Positions 25,508 through 35,351 of a DNA stretch of 54,195 bases are shown one piece after another (positions within the stretch are counted from its first letter, which is position 1; the number at the start of each line of letters is the position of its first letter). Under the pieces are notes generated by a model. It was not told where the DNA came from and ran no database searches. It saw nothing but the letters and a program-made list of their open reading frames with translations. This DNA is from Mariprofundaceae bacterium. GTDB lineage: Bacteria; Pseudomonadota; Zetaproteobacteria; Mariprofundales; Mariprofundaceae. The stretch lies in contig JAUZQO010000067.1 in assembly GCA_030950925.1 (NCBI GenBank), positions 1 through 54,195 on the forward strand, given 5' to 3'. Both the position numbers and the translations under genes were made by a program.

Positions 25508-27047
25508 AGTCCATCAAATATTGCACAAACGGATACACATCAAAGCGTGGACATATTCACAATTGGGCTTTGATATTCATCAGGGTGAAGATATGCCTGT
25601 GGGTGATTTGTGTGATGATTCACGTGCTGTAAAGCAAGGTGATACATTTCTTTGTTTACCACGCGCAACAGGGCAAGCCTGCGACTTCATTCAACAAGCC
25701 ATACATCAAGGTGCAACGGCTGTGATTGTGGTGGGTGAGCGTATCCCTTGTGCATTACCGTGTTTACACCTCTCTGATATGGGGGTGTTGGGTATGTTTT
25801 TACGTCGTTATTTTGACACCATGAAAACAGCGACCTGTTGTGTGGGTGTGACGGGTACGGATGGTAAAACCAGTGTGGCGTGGATGTTAAGGCATGCCTT
25901 GGCACGACATTTGGGTGTGGCGTGGTCATCGGGAACCTTGGGGTGGGTACGATCATCTGAAGAAACGTATGATTTAGGCAACACCACGCCGTCATTGTTG
26001 ACCATGCATCGCTTGTTGGCAGCCGCACACCAAGCACAGATGCCAGCTTGGGTGATGGAAGTCTCATCGCATGGCATTGAACAAGAAAGGCTGGCGGGCT
26101 TACCCTTTGATGCAGCTATTTGGACAACTTTAGGCCATGATCACTTGCAAGACCACGGTGGTTTTGAGTGTTATGCTGGTTTAAAAACACGTTTTATGAA
26201 TCAGATGATGTCGAATGGTGGGCTGGCAGTGGTCAATGCCCATCAAGCTGCCTTGGTGAAACGTTTGGAAGGTTCATCTTGGAAAGGGTATATGCCCAAA
26301 GGTGCGCATTTGGATGTGTCGATTGCAGGTCGTCTGCATCAATCCGATATGATGGTCTGGGAAACACTGGCCGTTGGACAGGTGGGTTTGCAGTGTCATG
26401 GTCAAAAAGTGGTGGTGGACGATGTGCCTGTTGGGCAATTTCATGCTGAAAATCTTGCTGCCGTAGCACAAGTCTTGAAATATCAATTTAAGATGGATTT
26501 ACCGTCGATTGCATCCTGTTTGCATGCCATGCCAGCACCGTATGGACGCATGGAGGCTGTAAAAAATACTGCGAATCTACAGGTATATATTGATTATGCG
26601 CATACACCCGAAGGTTTACAGGCGTGTTTAGAAAGTGCGCGCTCTTTGATGCAAGGAGCTTCGATGCAAGCAAGCTTGTTGGTAGTGTTTGGTTGCGGTG
26701 GTAACCGTGATGTGAGCAAACGGGCTGAAATGGGGGGGGTTGCAGAAGCATACGCCGATGAAATTTGGCTGACATCCGATAACCCGCGTGATGAAGAACC
26801 TGAAAATATTATGGATGATATTTTGCAGGGAATGCATGCAAAGAGAGCCGTACACCCTTGTCTGGATCGTGGTGATGCCATTGCCGATGCGTTGCAGACA
26901 ATGAAAGTGGAGGATGTGTTAATCATTGCAGGTAAAGGGCATGAAAATTATATAGAAATCAAGGGCAAACGCACAGCTTGGCATGATGCTACTTGGGTAC
27001 GTCAATGCTTGCTGGGTAGTGAAGGGCAGGAAGTAAGATGCAGTTAA
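25500..27047 (+). CDS. murE: UDP-MurNAc-L-Ala-D-Glu:meso-DAP ligase
   Basis: MurE (515 aa) adds the third peptide residue to the peptidoglycan precursor in the cytoplasm. The ATP-binding loop is GVTGTDGKTSVAW, and the specificity motif is DNPRDEEP. DNPR is known to select meso-diaminopimelate, so the wall should be of the mDAP type. The chosen ATG at 25500 overlaps ftsI by eight bases and follows GAGGT by eight bases; an in-frame upstream start is rejected on that ground. The end overlaps murF by ten bases. Confidence 0.96.
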   Translation: MNKVHQILHKRIHIKAWTYSQLGFDIHQGEDMPVGDLCDDSRAVKQGDTFLCLPRATGQACDFIQQAIHQGATAVIVVGERIPCALPCLHLSDMGVLGMFLRRYFDTMKTATCCVGVTGTDGKTSVAWMLRHALARHLGVAWSSGTLGWVRSSEETYDLGNTTPSLLTMHRLLAAAHQAQMPAWVMEVSSHGIEQERLAGLPFDAAIWTTLGHDHLQDHGGFECYAGLKTRFMNQMMSNGGLAVVNAHQAALVKRLEGSSWKGYMPKGAHLDVSIAGRLHQSDMMVWETLAVGQVGLQCHGQKVVVDDVPVGQFHAENLAAVAQVLKYQFKMDLPSIASCLHAMPAPYGRMEAVKNTANLQVYIDYAHTPEGLQACLESARSLMQGASMQASLLVVFGCGGNRDVSKRAEMGGVAEAYADEIWLTSDNPRDEEPENIMDDILQGMHAKRAVHPCLDRGDAIADALQTMKVEDVLIIAGKGHENYIEIKGKRTAWHDATWVRQCLLGSEGQEVRCS

Positions 27048-28396
27048 CAGGGGAAGAACTAACAACAGCCACACAAGGTGTTTGGCGTGATGGGTCACCT
27101 GATAAGGTCTCTCAAATCAAAACCGATTCACGGAACTTTGAACAAGGTGATGTATTTTTAGCATTGCGCGGTGATTTTTTTGATGGGCACCGCTTTGCTG
27201 GGGGGGTGTCAGATCACGCGGCAGCTTTGATTGGTGATACACAAGGCTTGGCAACATGGCAGAATTTGAATGTGCCACAGCTTCTAGTGCAAGATACCTT
27301 GCAAGCTTATGGTGATATTGCACATGCGTGGCGAGAAAAATTATCGCATACAAGCGTCATCGGCATCACAGGTTCGTATGGCAAAACCACGGTGCGCTCA
27401 ATGTTGACCCACCTTTTCACAGGTTTGGGGCTAAACGTGCATGCCACCGATGCCAACTTGAATAATTTGATTGGTGTACCTAAAACATTGCTGGAAACGC
27501 CAATGGATGCCGATGTCGCCTTGATTGAATGTGGTATCAGTGAGCAAGGTGAAATGCAGCGTTTGGCAGATATATTATCTCCCGATGGGGTTGTAATGAC
27601 AGGGCTGACATCGGCACACACTGAAGGATTGGGTGGCTTGCAAGGGGTGGTGCATGAAAAAGCACGCTTGTTGTCAGCGATAAAAATAGGCGGCTGGTGT
27701 GCCTTGGGAAACGGTGTAGCGACATGTTTGCATGTGCAAAAGGTTCTGGTGAGCTGTCAGCAACTCAAGGCAGATGTGACTTGGACACGCAAAGGTCAGG
27801 ATGTGTGTTTTTTGTATCAGGGTGAATCAGCAAGTTTACGTTTATCATTGCCAGCCCAGCATTGGTGTGAAAATATGGCTCTGGTGTTGATGGTTGCTTT
27901 GGCTAAGCCATGGAAACGCGAGCTTGAGCTAAGTTTCCAAAGCATGGTCAATATATTGGCTTCTTGGCAAGCTGTGGATGGTCGTTTGCTCACATATCAA
28001 GGTGTTGCGGGCTGCCAAATTTTGGATGATGCTTACAATGCTAACCCCGTTTCTATGCAAGCCGCATTGCAGACCTTGCAATCCATGCCAACACGTCGCA
28101 TTGCCATCTTGGGTGATATGAAAGAATTGGGTGAACATTCAGCAGCAGCGCATGCGAATATTGATGTGAAAAATATTGAGTATGTATGGCTGGTGGGTGA
28201 AAATATGCGACATTTACATGCGCTACTCGCTGACAGTTTATGGTTCTTAGATGTCAAGGCATTGCTGGCATGGTTGGCTTTGAATTTGGAGAAATTAAAC
28301 AAAGGCGATACGGTGTTGGTCAAGGCTTCGCACAGTATGGGCTTGGAAAAGGTGGTGGATATGTTAAAATCAAAGGATGTCGATTGTGCTCTATAG
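27038..28396 (+). CDS. murF: UDP-MurNAc-tripeptide:D-Ala-D-Ala ligase
   Basis: MurF (452 aa) completes the UDP-MurNAc-pentapeptide. It shows the ATP loop GITGSYGKTTVRSM, the block NLNNLIGVPKTLL and the C-terminal DDAYNANPVSM motif that separates MurF from the other Mur ligases. It overlaps murE by ten bases and runs over the mraY start by 11 bases. Confidence 0.96.
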   Translation: MQLTGEELTTATQGVWRDGSPDKVSQIKTDSRNFEQGDVFLALRGDFFDGHRFAGGVSDHAAALIGDTQGLATWQNLNVPQLLVQDTLQAYGDIAHAWREKLSHTSVIGITGSYGKTTVRSMLTHLFTGLGLNVHATDANLNNLIGVPKTLLETPMDADVALIECGISEQGEMQRLADILSPDGVVMTGLTSAHTEGLGGLQGVVHEKARLLSAIKIGGWCALGNGVATCLHVQKVLVSCQQLKADVTWTRKGQDVCFLYQGESASLRLSLPAQHWCENMALVLMVALAKPWKRELELSFQSMVNILASWQAVDGRLLTYQGVAGCQILDDAYNANPVSMQAALQTLQSMPTRRIAILGDMKELGEHSAAAHANIDVKNIEYVWLVGENMRHLHALLADSLWFLDVKALLAWLALNLEKLNKGDTVLVKASHSMGLEKVVDMLKSKDVDCAL

Positions 28397-29456
28397 TGTT
28401 CTACTGCCGTTTGTTGATCAATACTCATTTCTAAATATTTTTCAGTACATCACCTTTCGTACGTTTGGTGCATTGATGACGGCACTGGTGATTGCTTGGA
28501 TGGTAGGCGAACCTTTTATTCGTTGGATGCAGGGTTTACAACGTCAGGGGCAACCGATTCGCGGGGATGGACCTGAAAGTCATCTAAAAAAACAAGGTAC
28601 GCCAACCATGGGTGGCTTGTTGATTTTGTTTAGTTTGACGCTTTCTACAGTACTTTGGATGCGTTTGGATAGTGCTTTTGTGTGGTGGTCGCTCTGGGTT
28701 ACGCTGGGTTATGGCTTGATTGGTGGTATCGATGATTATCTAAAATTAAGTAAGAACAATAGCAAAGGTTTGGCAGGGCGTTGGAAGCTGATTTTGCAGT
28801 TGTTTTTTGGTGGTGTGGCTGCTTATGCCTTGTACCAAATCACCGATCCGATTGTGGATTTACCATTTTTTGCCACACAATGGGATATGGGAGGCTGGTA
28901 TATCCTCTTTGTGCTGTTTGTATTGATTGGTACTTCAAATGCAGTCAATCTCACCGATGGTTTGGATGGTTTGGCAGTGACGCCGACCATCATGGTCGCG
29001 ATAACCTTGACGGTGATTGTATATTTGACGGGGCATGTTCATTTTGCCCATTATCTCTTGATCCCTCATGTGTCGGGGGCGGGTGAATTGAGTATTTTTT
29101 GTGCGGCGATGATTGGCGCATGCTTGGGATTTTTGTGGTTTAATACATACCCTGCACAAGTATTTATGGGAGATGTGGGTTCGTTGGCATTGGGCGGTGG
29201 TCTGGGTTTTGTAGCATGTGCTGTACATCAACAATTCTTATTGGCGATTGCAGGTGGTATTTTTGTCTTGGAAGCGGTATCTGTGATGGTGCAGGTGGCA
29301 AGTTTTAAAATGACGGGGAAACGGGTATTTCGCATGGCACCCATTCATCATCATTATGAACTCAAGGGCTGGCCTGAACCCAAGGTGATAGTACGTTTTT
29401 GGATTATTTCTTTTTTACTGGCGTTGATTACGCTCGCAACGCTAAAAATACGGTGA
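28386..29456 (+). CDS. mraY: Phospho-MurNAc-pentapeptide translocase (lipid I synthase)
   Basis: MraY (356 aa) transfers phospho-MurNAc-pentapeptide to undecaprenyl phosphate. It is a polytopic membrane protein with about ten TM segments. Signatures are GTPTMGGLLIL, the catalytic aspartates in GGIDDYLKL, NAVNLTDGLDGLA and MGDVGSLALGG, and the metal/substrate loop APIHHHYELKGWPE. A GTG start at 28386 is preferred, because AAGGA lies eight bases upstream and the length then matches the E. coli protein. The ATG at 28377 would have no spacing to that ribosome-binding site. Confidence 0.95.
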   Translation: MLYSVLLPFVDQYSFLNIFQYITFRTFGALMTALVIAWMVGEPFIRWMQGLQRQGQPIRGDGPESHLKKQGTPTMGGLLILFSLTLSTVLWMRLDSAFVWWSLWVTLGYGLIGGIDDYLKLSKNNSKGLAGRWKLILQLFFGGVAAYALYQITDPIVDLPFFATQWDMGGWYILFVLFVLIGTSNAVNLTDGLDGLAVTPTIMVAITLTVIVYLTGHVHFAHYLLIPHVSGAGELSIFCAAMIGACLGFLWFNTYPAQVFMGDVGSLALGGGLGFVACAVHQQFLLAIAGGIFVLEAVSVMVQVASFKMTGKRVFRMAPIHHHYELKGWPEPKVIVRFWIISFLLALITLATLKIR

Positions 29457-29463
29457 TGAAACG

Positions 29464-30837
29464 ATGAAGTTGAGAAAACAAACACATGCAGTGATTGGCA
29501 TGGGCAAAACTGGGATGTCAGTGGTTCGATTTTTAAAGCGTAAGGGTGTGTATTGCGAGGTATTTGATGAGCAAATACAGGATTTTTCATCGGTGCTTAA
29601 AGATGTGGGTGAGCTGCCATATCATGCAGGTAAAATCAAAGTGGATGCACTGCTAAAATTTGATGCGGTATGGGTTAGCCCTGGTGTGCCATGGCATCAT
29701 ATTGCATTACAAGCTGCGCGTGATGCAGGTATTCCTGTGCAGGGTGATTTAACCTTGTTCTTACAATATTGTGATGCGCCTTTGATTGCAATTACAGGCA
29801 CCAATGGCAAAACCACGACCACACAAACCATTCAAACGTTGTTGGAGACCTTGCCTCGCGGTTGCGATGTCGGTGGTAACATTGGTATACCGATGTTGGA
29901 CTTATTGGGTCAGAAAAATAAAGCAGAACGTGTGATCTTGGAGCTTTCTAGTTTTCAACTGGAACGTTGTGATGTCATTCGTCCCAAGTGGGCGGTATTG
30001 CTTAATGTGCAAGCCGATCATGCAGATATGCATGCTTCGCCTGAAGATTATTGTGCAGCCAAATTGAAATTATTTGAACATCAGCAAGCGGGTGACACGG
30101 CGGTGTTGCCTGTGGGTGAGCAGTGGGATGCGTTAAGTGGTGATTTGTTGAAACGAGGCGTGTGTGTGCATCGTATTGGACATACACAAGCACCTGAAAT
30201 ACCCACGGATATGACGGCAGGCATTGCCAGTGATGCCAATACACATCGCTTGTTTTGGCATATTGATAAGCAAGTAAAGACATTGAATTGTGCGAAAATA
30301 CCAACCCGTGGTTTGCATCAGCATATCAACCTTGCGGTGGCGGCACAGGTGGCTTCTGATTTTGGTGTGAGTCAACAAGTGATTCGAGAAGCACTGTCAT
30401 CATTTCGTGGTTTACCACATCGGCTACGTTTTGTGGGAGATGTTTTGGCACATGCGTGGTTTGATGATTCCAAAGCCACCAATCCTGCTGCAGCGGAAGC
30501 AGCATTGGCATCATTTGATCAGGTGATTTGGATTTGTGGTGGTTTACTTAAAGGTTTGGATCTTACGCCAATGGTGGATGTGGTGCATAAGCATGTCTGT
30601 TACGCGGTGGTGATTGGTAAACATCCAGAACCTTATATTCGTTTACTACAGAAGGCTGGCGTGAGTTATACGGTTGCCAACACCATGCAACGTGCGGTTC
30701 GTTTTGCCGCAGAGCATGAAGATAAGTTGCCTGTATTGCTTTCGCCTGCAGCAGCAAGCATGGATCAATTTAAGAGTTATGTAGAACGTGGAAAAGTGTT
30801 CCAACAAACCATCGACGATCTGGCAAAGGACTCATGA
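29464..30837 (+). CDS. murD: UDP-MurNAc-L-alanine:D-glutamate ligase
   Basis: MurD (457 aa) adds D-glutamate to UDP-MurNAc-L-Ala. It has an N-terminal Rossmann start (HAVIGMGKTGMSVVRFL), the ATP loop AITGTNGKTTTT, the lid motif ELSSFQLE and the C-terminal DDSKATNPAAA plus LLSPAAASMDQF. It lies seven bases after mraY and overlaps ftsW by four. Confidence 0.96.
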   Translation: MKLRKQTHAVIGMGKTGMSVVRFLKRKGVYCEVFDEQIQDFSSVLKDVGELPYHAGKIKVDALLKFDAVWVSPGVPWHHIALQAARDAGIPVQGDLTLFLQYCDAPLIAITGTNGKTTTTQTIQTLLETLPRGCDVGGNIGIPMLDLLGQKNKAERVILELSSFQLERCDVIRPKWAVLLNVQADHADMHASPEDYCAAKLKLFEHQQAGDTAVLPVGEQWDALSGDLLKRGVCVHRIGHTQAPEIPTDMTAGIASDANTHRLFWHIDKQVKTLNCAKIPTRGLHQHINLAVAAQVASDFGVSQQVIREALSSFRGLPHRLRFVGDVLAHAWFDDSKATNPAAAEAALASFDQVIWICGGLLKGLDLTPMVDVVHKHVCYAVVIGKHPEPYIRLLQKAGVSYTVANTMQRAVRFAAEHEDKLPVLLSPAAASMDQFKSYVERGKVFQQTIDDLAKDS

Positions 30838-31982
30838 GAAAGGGCTTGGACCCTGTTTTATTGACATGTGTGGCGGTGCTATTGTTGTTGAGTATTTTGA
30901 TGGTGAGTAGTGCCAGCTTAAGCGTGTCCGAAGTCCGTTATCACAATGCTTTTCGCATTATTTCTCATTGGTTGCTGTATATTCCTCTGGGTTTGTTGGT
31001 GATGTGGGGTATATCCCGTATTCCTTTGCCTGTGTGGCAACGTTTTTGTTTTCCATTATTGCTGGTCGCTTTTGTTGTGATGGTGGTGTTGCTGGTGGCA
31101 GGCAATCATTTGAATGGCGCAACCCGTTGGTTTTCTTTGTTTGGCTTTAGTGCGCAACCAGTGGAGTTGTTAAAGCCTGCTGTGATTCTTTATATGGCGT
31201 ATTATATGGGGCATTTTCCCGAACGTTTGCAATATTTCTCCCAGGGTATGGGACCCATGTTGGCAATTTTATCGGTGGCAGTGGGTTTGTTGATGATGCA
31301 ACCTGATTTTGGCAATACGGTGTTGATATGCAGTTGTTGTTTTTTAATGTGGTTTGTGGGTGGTGTGCCATCGAGGCACTTGCTGTTGGTGTTCATCGTG
31401 GGTGTTTTTCTCGGTGCTATTGCGATGATGGCGGAACCTTATCGTTTTGAACGCTTGTTAAGTTTCACCAATCCGTGGCATGACCCCTTTAAATCAGGTT
31501 ACCAATTGATTCAATCCATGCTGGCGTTTGGTTCAGGTGGTATTTGGGGGCTGGGCTTGGGGCAAGGTATACAAAAACTTTTTTATTTACCTGAGGCATT
31601 CACCGATTTTATTGCAGCGGTATTGGGCGAAGAACTGGGTTTGTTGGGCTCACTTTTGTTGCTTGGTATTTTTTCGATTCTCATTGGGCGGGGTATTTAT
31701 ATTGCCACGCGTTGTGAACATGCGTTTGAAAGGCTTTTGGCATTGGGCTGTACCTTATTGATAGGCTTGAGTTTTTATATCAATTTTGCAGCTGTGACAG
31801 GTATGATTCCAACCAAAGGTATGCCGATTCCGTTTTTCTCTTATGGTGGTAGTGCCTTGCTGGGTAATTGTGTGTTGATGGGGTTCTTACTGGCTATTTA
31901 TCGCAGCTTACCCGTTAAAAACAACGAGAATTCTAAAAAACACATGCAAGCTAAAAAGAAAATAGACAAGGAAATCGTATGA
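30834..31982 (+). CDS. ftsW: Septal peptidoglycan glycosyltransferase FtsW
   Basis: FtsW (382 aa) is the SEDS-family polymerase of septal glycan strands and partner of FtsI. It has about ten TM segments, the conserved AAVLGEELG block after the large loop and the C-terminal TGMIPTKGMPIPFFSYGGS signature. The tail is basic (KKHMQAKKKIDKEIV). It overlaps murD and murG by four bases each. Confidence 0.95.
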   Translation: MRKGLDPVLLTCVAVLLLLSILMVSSASLSVSEVRYHNAFRIISHWLLYIPLGLLVMWGISRIPLPVWQRFCFPLLLVAFVVMVVLLVAGNHLNGATRWFSLFGFSAQPVELLKPAVILYMAYYMGHFPERLQYFSQGMGPMLAILSVAVGLLMMQPDFGNTVLICSCCFLMWFVGGVPSRHLLLVFIVGVFLGAIAMMAEPYRFERLLSFTNPWHDPFKSGYQLIQSMLAFGSGGIWGLGLGQGIQKLFYLPEAFTDFIAAVLGEELGLLGSLLLLGIFSILIGRGIYIATRCEHAFERLLALGCTLLIGLSFYINFAAVTGMIPTKGMPIPFFSYGGSALLGNCVLMGFLLAIYRSLPVKNNENSKKHMQAKKKIDKEIV

Positions 31983-33070
31983 ATAAAACAAAACAACTGT
32001 GTATTGCAGGTGGTGGCACGGGTGGACATGTGATGCCTGCGTTGGCGTTGGCCGATGCAGCGCGTGAACAGTGGACGCATGTTGAGGTGAAATTTATTGG
32101 CGCAGAACGTGGACTTGAAGCCAAACTCCTCCCTGAACGCGGTGAAGATGTGTTGTTATTGCGTATGCACGCGATTCAAGGTGTGGGTGTTTTTCAAAAA
32201 TTACGTGTGTTGCTTTGGGAGATGCCCAAGGCGGTGTTAACCATTCGCAAAGCATGGAAGAAAAAAAAACCTGATGTATTGGTTGGCGTGGGTGGTTATG
32301 CCAGTGCAACAGGGGTGGTTGCGGCACTTCTATCGGGTGTTCCTGTGGTGGTATACGAACAAAATGCCGTACCAGGCTTGGTCAACCGAACCTTGGCGCG
32401 CTTTTGTAAAAAGGTGATGCTCGGGTTCTCTCAAGCAGAATCTCACTTACCTCATGCTGATTGCGTGTATACAGGAAATATTGTGCGTGAATCGATTGCT
32501 CAAGTGCAATGGAAGCCACATCAAACGCCTTGTTTATTGGTACTGGGTGGTTCGCAAGGTGCATTGTTTCTGAATGAAAAGGCTCCTCAAGCGTGTGCCA
32601 AACTCAAGCAAGAAGGCTTTCATTTTAAGGTGCTGCATGTATGTGGGTATTATCAAAATCCACATCCAAAAGTGTGTGCATTGTATGATAAAGCTGAGGT
32701 TGAAGCTGAGGTGGTGGCTTTTTGTGATGATATGCCAAATTTTTATGCACAAGGTGATGTGATGATGGCAAGAGCTGGGGCGATGAGTGTTTCTGAGGCT
32801 GCAATGGTGGGGATGCCATGTCTGTTTGTGCCGCTTCCACATGCGGCCGATCAACATCAGTTATATAATGCTCGCAGCTTAAGTGAGCAAGGTGCAGCGC
32901 ATTGCATATCACAGCATGAGACTTCCTTGGATGCATTGACACTGTTATTGAAGCAAACATTGTGTGATCCTGAAGCATTACGGTATATGCATCAAAAGAT
33001 GCGTATTTTGGCAAAAAAAGATGCCAAAACATCGCAATTAAACATTTTATCAACATGGTTGGAGATATAA
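31979..33070 (+). CDS. murG: Lipid II synthase (GlcNAc transferase) MurG
   Basis: MurG (363 aa) adds GlcNAc to lipid I at the inner face of the membrane. G-loop 1 is seen as GGGTGGHVMPALALA and the second as GGSQGA; the UDP-GlcNAc-binding HAADQHQLYNA block (HxxxxHQxxNA) is also present. It overlaps ftsW by four bases, and murC begins after one base. Confidence 0.96.
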   Translation: MNKTKQLCIAGGGTGGHVMPALALADAAREQWTHVEVKFIGAERGLEAKLLPERGEDVLLLRMHAIQGVGVFQKLRVLLWEMPKAVLTIRKAWKKKKPDVLVGVGGYASATGVVAALLSGVPVVVYEQNAVPGLVNRTLARFCKKVMLGFSQAESHLPHADCVYTGNIVRESIAQVQWKPHQTPCLLVLGGSQGALFLNEKAPQACAKLKQEGFHFKVLHVCGYYQNPHPKVCALYDKAEVEAEVVAFCDDMPNFYAQGDVMMARAGAMSVSEAAMVGMPCLFVPLPHAADQHQLYNARSLSEQGAAHCISQHETSLDALTLLLKQTLCDPEALRYMHQKMRILAKKDAKTSQLNILSTWLEI

Positions 33071-33071
33071 A

Positions 33072-34445
33072 ATGAAAACACGGGTGCAACGTATTCATTT
33101 CACAGGTATTGGTGGCATTGGCATGAGTGGCATCGCTGAACTTTTACATAATCAGGGGTTTGGCGTGCAAGGTAGCGATGCTACCGATAGTCCGAATGTG
33201 CAACGTTTGCGTGATTTGGGTATTTCAGTGGTGATTGGACACCGTGCCGATGCGATTACGGGTGTCGATGTGGTGGTGGTGACATCGGCGGTCAATGCTT
33301 CAAACCCTGAGATTATAGCAGCCAATCAACACAATATCCCTGTCATTCCCCGTGCTGAAATGTTGGCGGAGTTGATGCGTATGAAGCAAGGCATTGCCAT
33401 TGCAGGCAGCCATGGAAAAACCACCATTACATCCATGATTGCACACGGTATGGAAGTCGCTAGTTTAGATCCAACCTATGTAATCGGTGGAAGGCTGATT
33501 GCTTCGGGAAGCAACGCGCGCTTGGGTGCAAGTCCTTGGTTGGTCGCGGAAGCAGATGAGAGTGATGGCTCTTTTTTACATTTATCACCCACCATGACGG
33601 TGGTGAGTAATATTGATCCTGAACATTTGGATCATTATGGTGATTTTGATCATTTGATGATGGCTTTTGAGCAATTTGTGAATCATACGCCGTTTTATGG
33701 GCGGGTGGTGTTGCATCATGAACACCCCAATGTGGCGCGCTTGCGAGAAAAAGTACATAAACGTGTCATCACCTATGGTTGTAGTCCGCAGGCCGATATT
33801 CACTTGCTGGATAGCCAGCCTGATGGACACACCCAGCATATACGCATCGGTTTTTATGGTGAAGCAGGTGTTAGGCAGGTGCACTTACCGATGCCCGGTG
33901 TACACAATGCTGAAAATGCTTTGGCAGCAGTGGCTATTTTGCGTGAATTGAACATCAAGTGGTCAGCGATCCAACAGGGGTTGGAGAGTTTTGCTGGCAT
34001 TCAACGGCGTTTTCAATGTGACTATGTGGGTGAGGGGGTATTGGTGGATGATTATGCCCATCACCCCAAAGAATTGCAGGCAACCTTAGAGGCTGCAAAA
34101 ACTTGCTGGGGCGAAAAAAATATCACCGTTTTTTTTCAACCCCATCGTTATTCTCGCACCCGAGACTTGATGGATGAATTTATGGGTAGTTTTGATTTGT
34201 GCCATGTACTACACGTTTTGCCCATTTATGCTGCCAGTGAAGAAGTCATAGCTGGGGTGACATCCGATGTTTTACAGCAGGGTATTTTGAAACGTGGTCA
34301 TCGCCATGCGCAGCTCTGTTCAGGTTTAAAAGAAGCTGAAATATTGGTGAAAGAAGCCTTGCAAAAGGGAGATGTGGTGTTGCTTTTGGGTGCAGGTTCA
34401 ATTGGTGGTTTGGCAGCTTCATTGCGTCAAAATATGTTAACCTAG
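33072..34445 (+). CDS. murC: UDP-MurNAc:L-alanine ligase
   Basis: MurC (457 aa) attaches the first amino acid of the stem peptide. It begins with the Rossmann motif HFTGIGGIGMSGIAELL, has the ATP loop AIAGSHGKTTITSM near residue 115 and the acidic EADESDGSFL block, then DDYAHHPKE and FQPHRYSRT of the C-terminal domain. The stop codon directly abuts the murB start. Confidence 0.96.
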   Translation: MKTRVQRIHFTGIGGIGMSGIAELLHNQGFGVQGSDATDSPNVQRLRDLGISVVIGHRADAITGVDVVVVTSAVNASNPEIIAANQHNIPVIPRAEMLAELMRMKQGIAIAGSHGKTTITSMIAHGMEVASLDPTYVIGGRLIASGSNARLGASPWLVAEADESDGSFLHLSPTMTVVSNIDPEHLDHYGDFDHLMMAFEQFVNHTPFYGRVVLHHEHPNVARLREKVHKRVITYGCSPQADIHLLDSQPDGHTQHIRIGFYGEAGVRQVHLPMPGVHNAENALAAVAILRELNIKWSAIQQGLESFAGIQRRFQCDYVGEGVLVDDYAHHPKELQATLEAAKTCWGEKNITVFFQPHRYSRTRDLMDEFMGSFDLCHVLHVLPIYAASEEVIAGVTSDVLQQGILKRGHRHAQLCSGLKEAEILVKEALQKGDVVLLLGAGSIGGLAASLRQNMLT

Positions 34446-35348
34446 ATGCGGAAAACTTGGCAGGCATCATTGAAAATTTGGGGTGATCTACAATGCAATG
34501 TCCCCTTATCCAAACATACGACACTGGCAGTCGGTGGTAAAGCACGCTGGTATTTCAAACCCAAAGATAAAGAAGCCTTGCAGCAGGTTTTGTCCATCAT
34601 TCCCTTAGATATTCATCTGTTGCCTTTGGGTCGTGGTAGTAATTTATTGGTTTCAGATGCTGGCTTTGATGGTCTGGTATTGGATCTTGGCTGCTTGCAG
34701 GCTAGGCAATGGGAAAATGGCCGTTTACTTGCAGAAGCAGGCTGTAGGATGGGCAAGCTGGCTCAGAATGCAGCATCGCATGGGCGTACAGGTCTGGAGT
34801 TTATGGCGACAGTACCTGGTGATTTGGGTGGTGGTGTGGCAATGAATGCAGGTGCTTTTGGTCAGCAAGTTTCAGATATCTTGTATGCTATTGAAATACT
34901 GCATCGAGATGGAAAAAATGAAACATTGACGCGTGAACAACTGTCGATGCGATACCGTTATACTGATTTGCCGAAGGCTTGTGTGGTGGTGTCAGCTTGC
35001 TTTGATTTGCCAGAAAAGGATGTGGCGGCCGTGCGGATGAGGATGCGTGATATGCGTCACCAACGATTGCAAACACAACCCTTAGCATGGCCCAATTGTG
35101 GTTCGGTGTTTAAGAATCCAGATGGCGATTATGCGGCGCGATTGATTGAAGCTGTGGGTTTGAAGGGTGAACAAAGAGGTGATGCGCAGATTTCAGATGT
35201 GCATGCCAATTTTATTGTCAACCACGGTTCGGCTAAGGCGCAAGATGTATTGGCATTGATGGCGTTGGCACAAGAGGCTGTAAAACAAAAATTTGGGGTG
35301 GACTTGAAGCCTGAAGTGCGAATTTTGGGTGAGTTAAATGGAGATTAG
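34446..35348 (+). CDS. murB: UDP-N-acetylenolpyruvoylglucosamine reductase
   Basis: MurB (300 aa) is the FAD enzyme that makes UDP-MurNAc. The FAD-binding region has HTTLAVGGKARW and LGRGSNLLVSDAGF. The active site includes the serine in NCGSVFKNPDGD and the C-terminal glutamate in KPEVRILGE. The GSVFKNP wording and length resemble the shorter, type II-like MurBs. It sits between murC (no gap) and ddl (three bases). Confidence 0.95.
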   Translation: MRKTWQASLKIWGDLQCNVPLSKHTTLAVGGKARWYFKPKDKEALQQVLSIIPLDIHLLPLGRGSNLLVSDAGFDGLVLDLGCLQARQWENGRLLAEAGCRMGKLAQNAASHGRTGLEFMATVPGDLGGGVAMNAGAFGQQVSDILYAIEILHRDGKNETLTREQLSMRYRYTDLPKACVVVSACFDLPEKDVAAVRMRMRDMRHQRLQTQPLAWPNCGSVFKNPDGDYAARLIEAVGLKGEQRGDAQISDVHANFIVNHGSAKAQDVLALMALAQEAVKQKFGVDLKPEVRILGELNGD

Positions 35349-35351
35349 AGC

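Noticed and set aside
32625-33098. Minus-strand 157-codon open frame opposite murG/murC
   Set aside because: It is rich in His, Ser and Thr in the manner of an antisense shadow of Asp/Val/Trp-rich coding, has no ribosome-binding site and lies fully over two certain genes.
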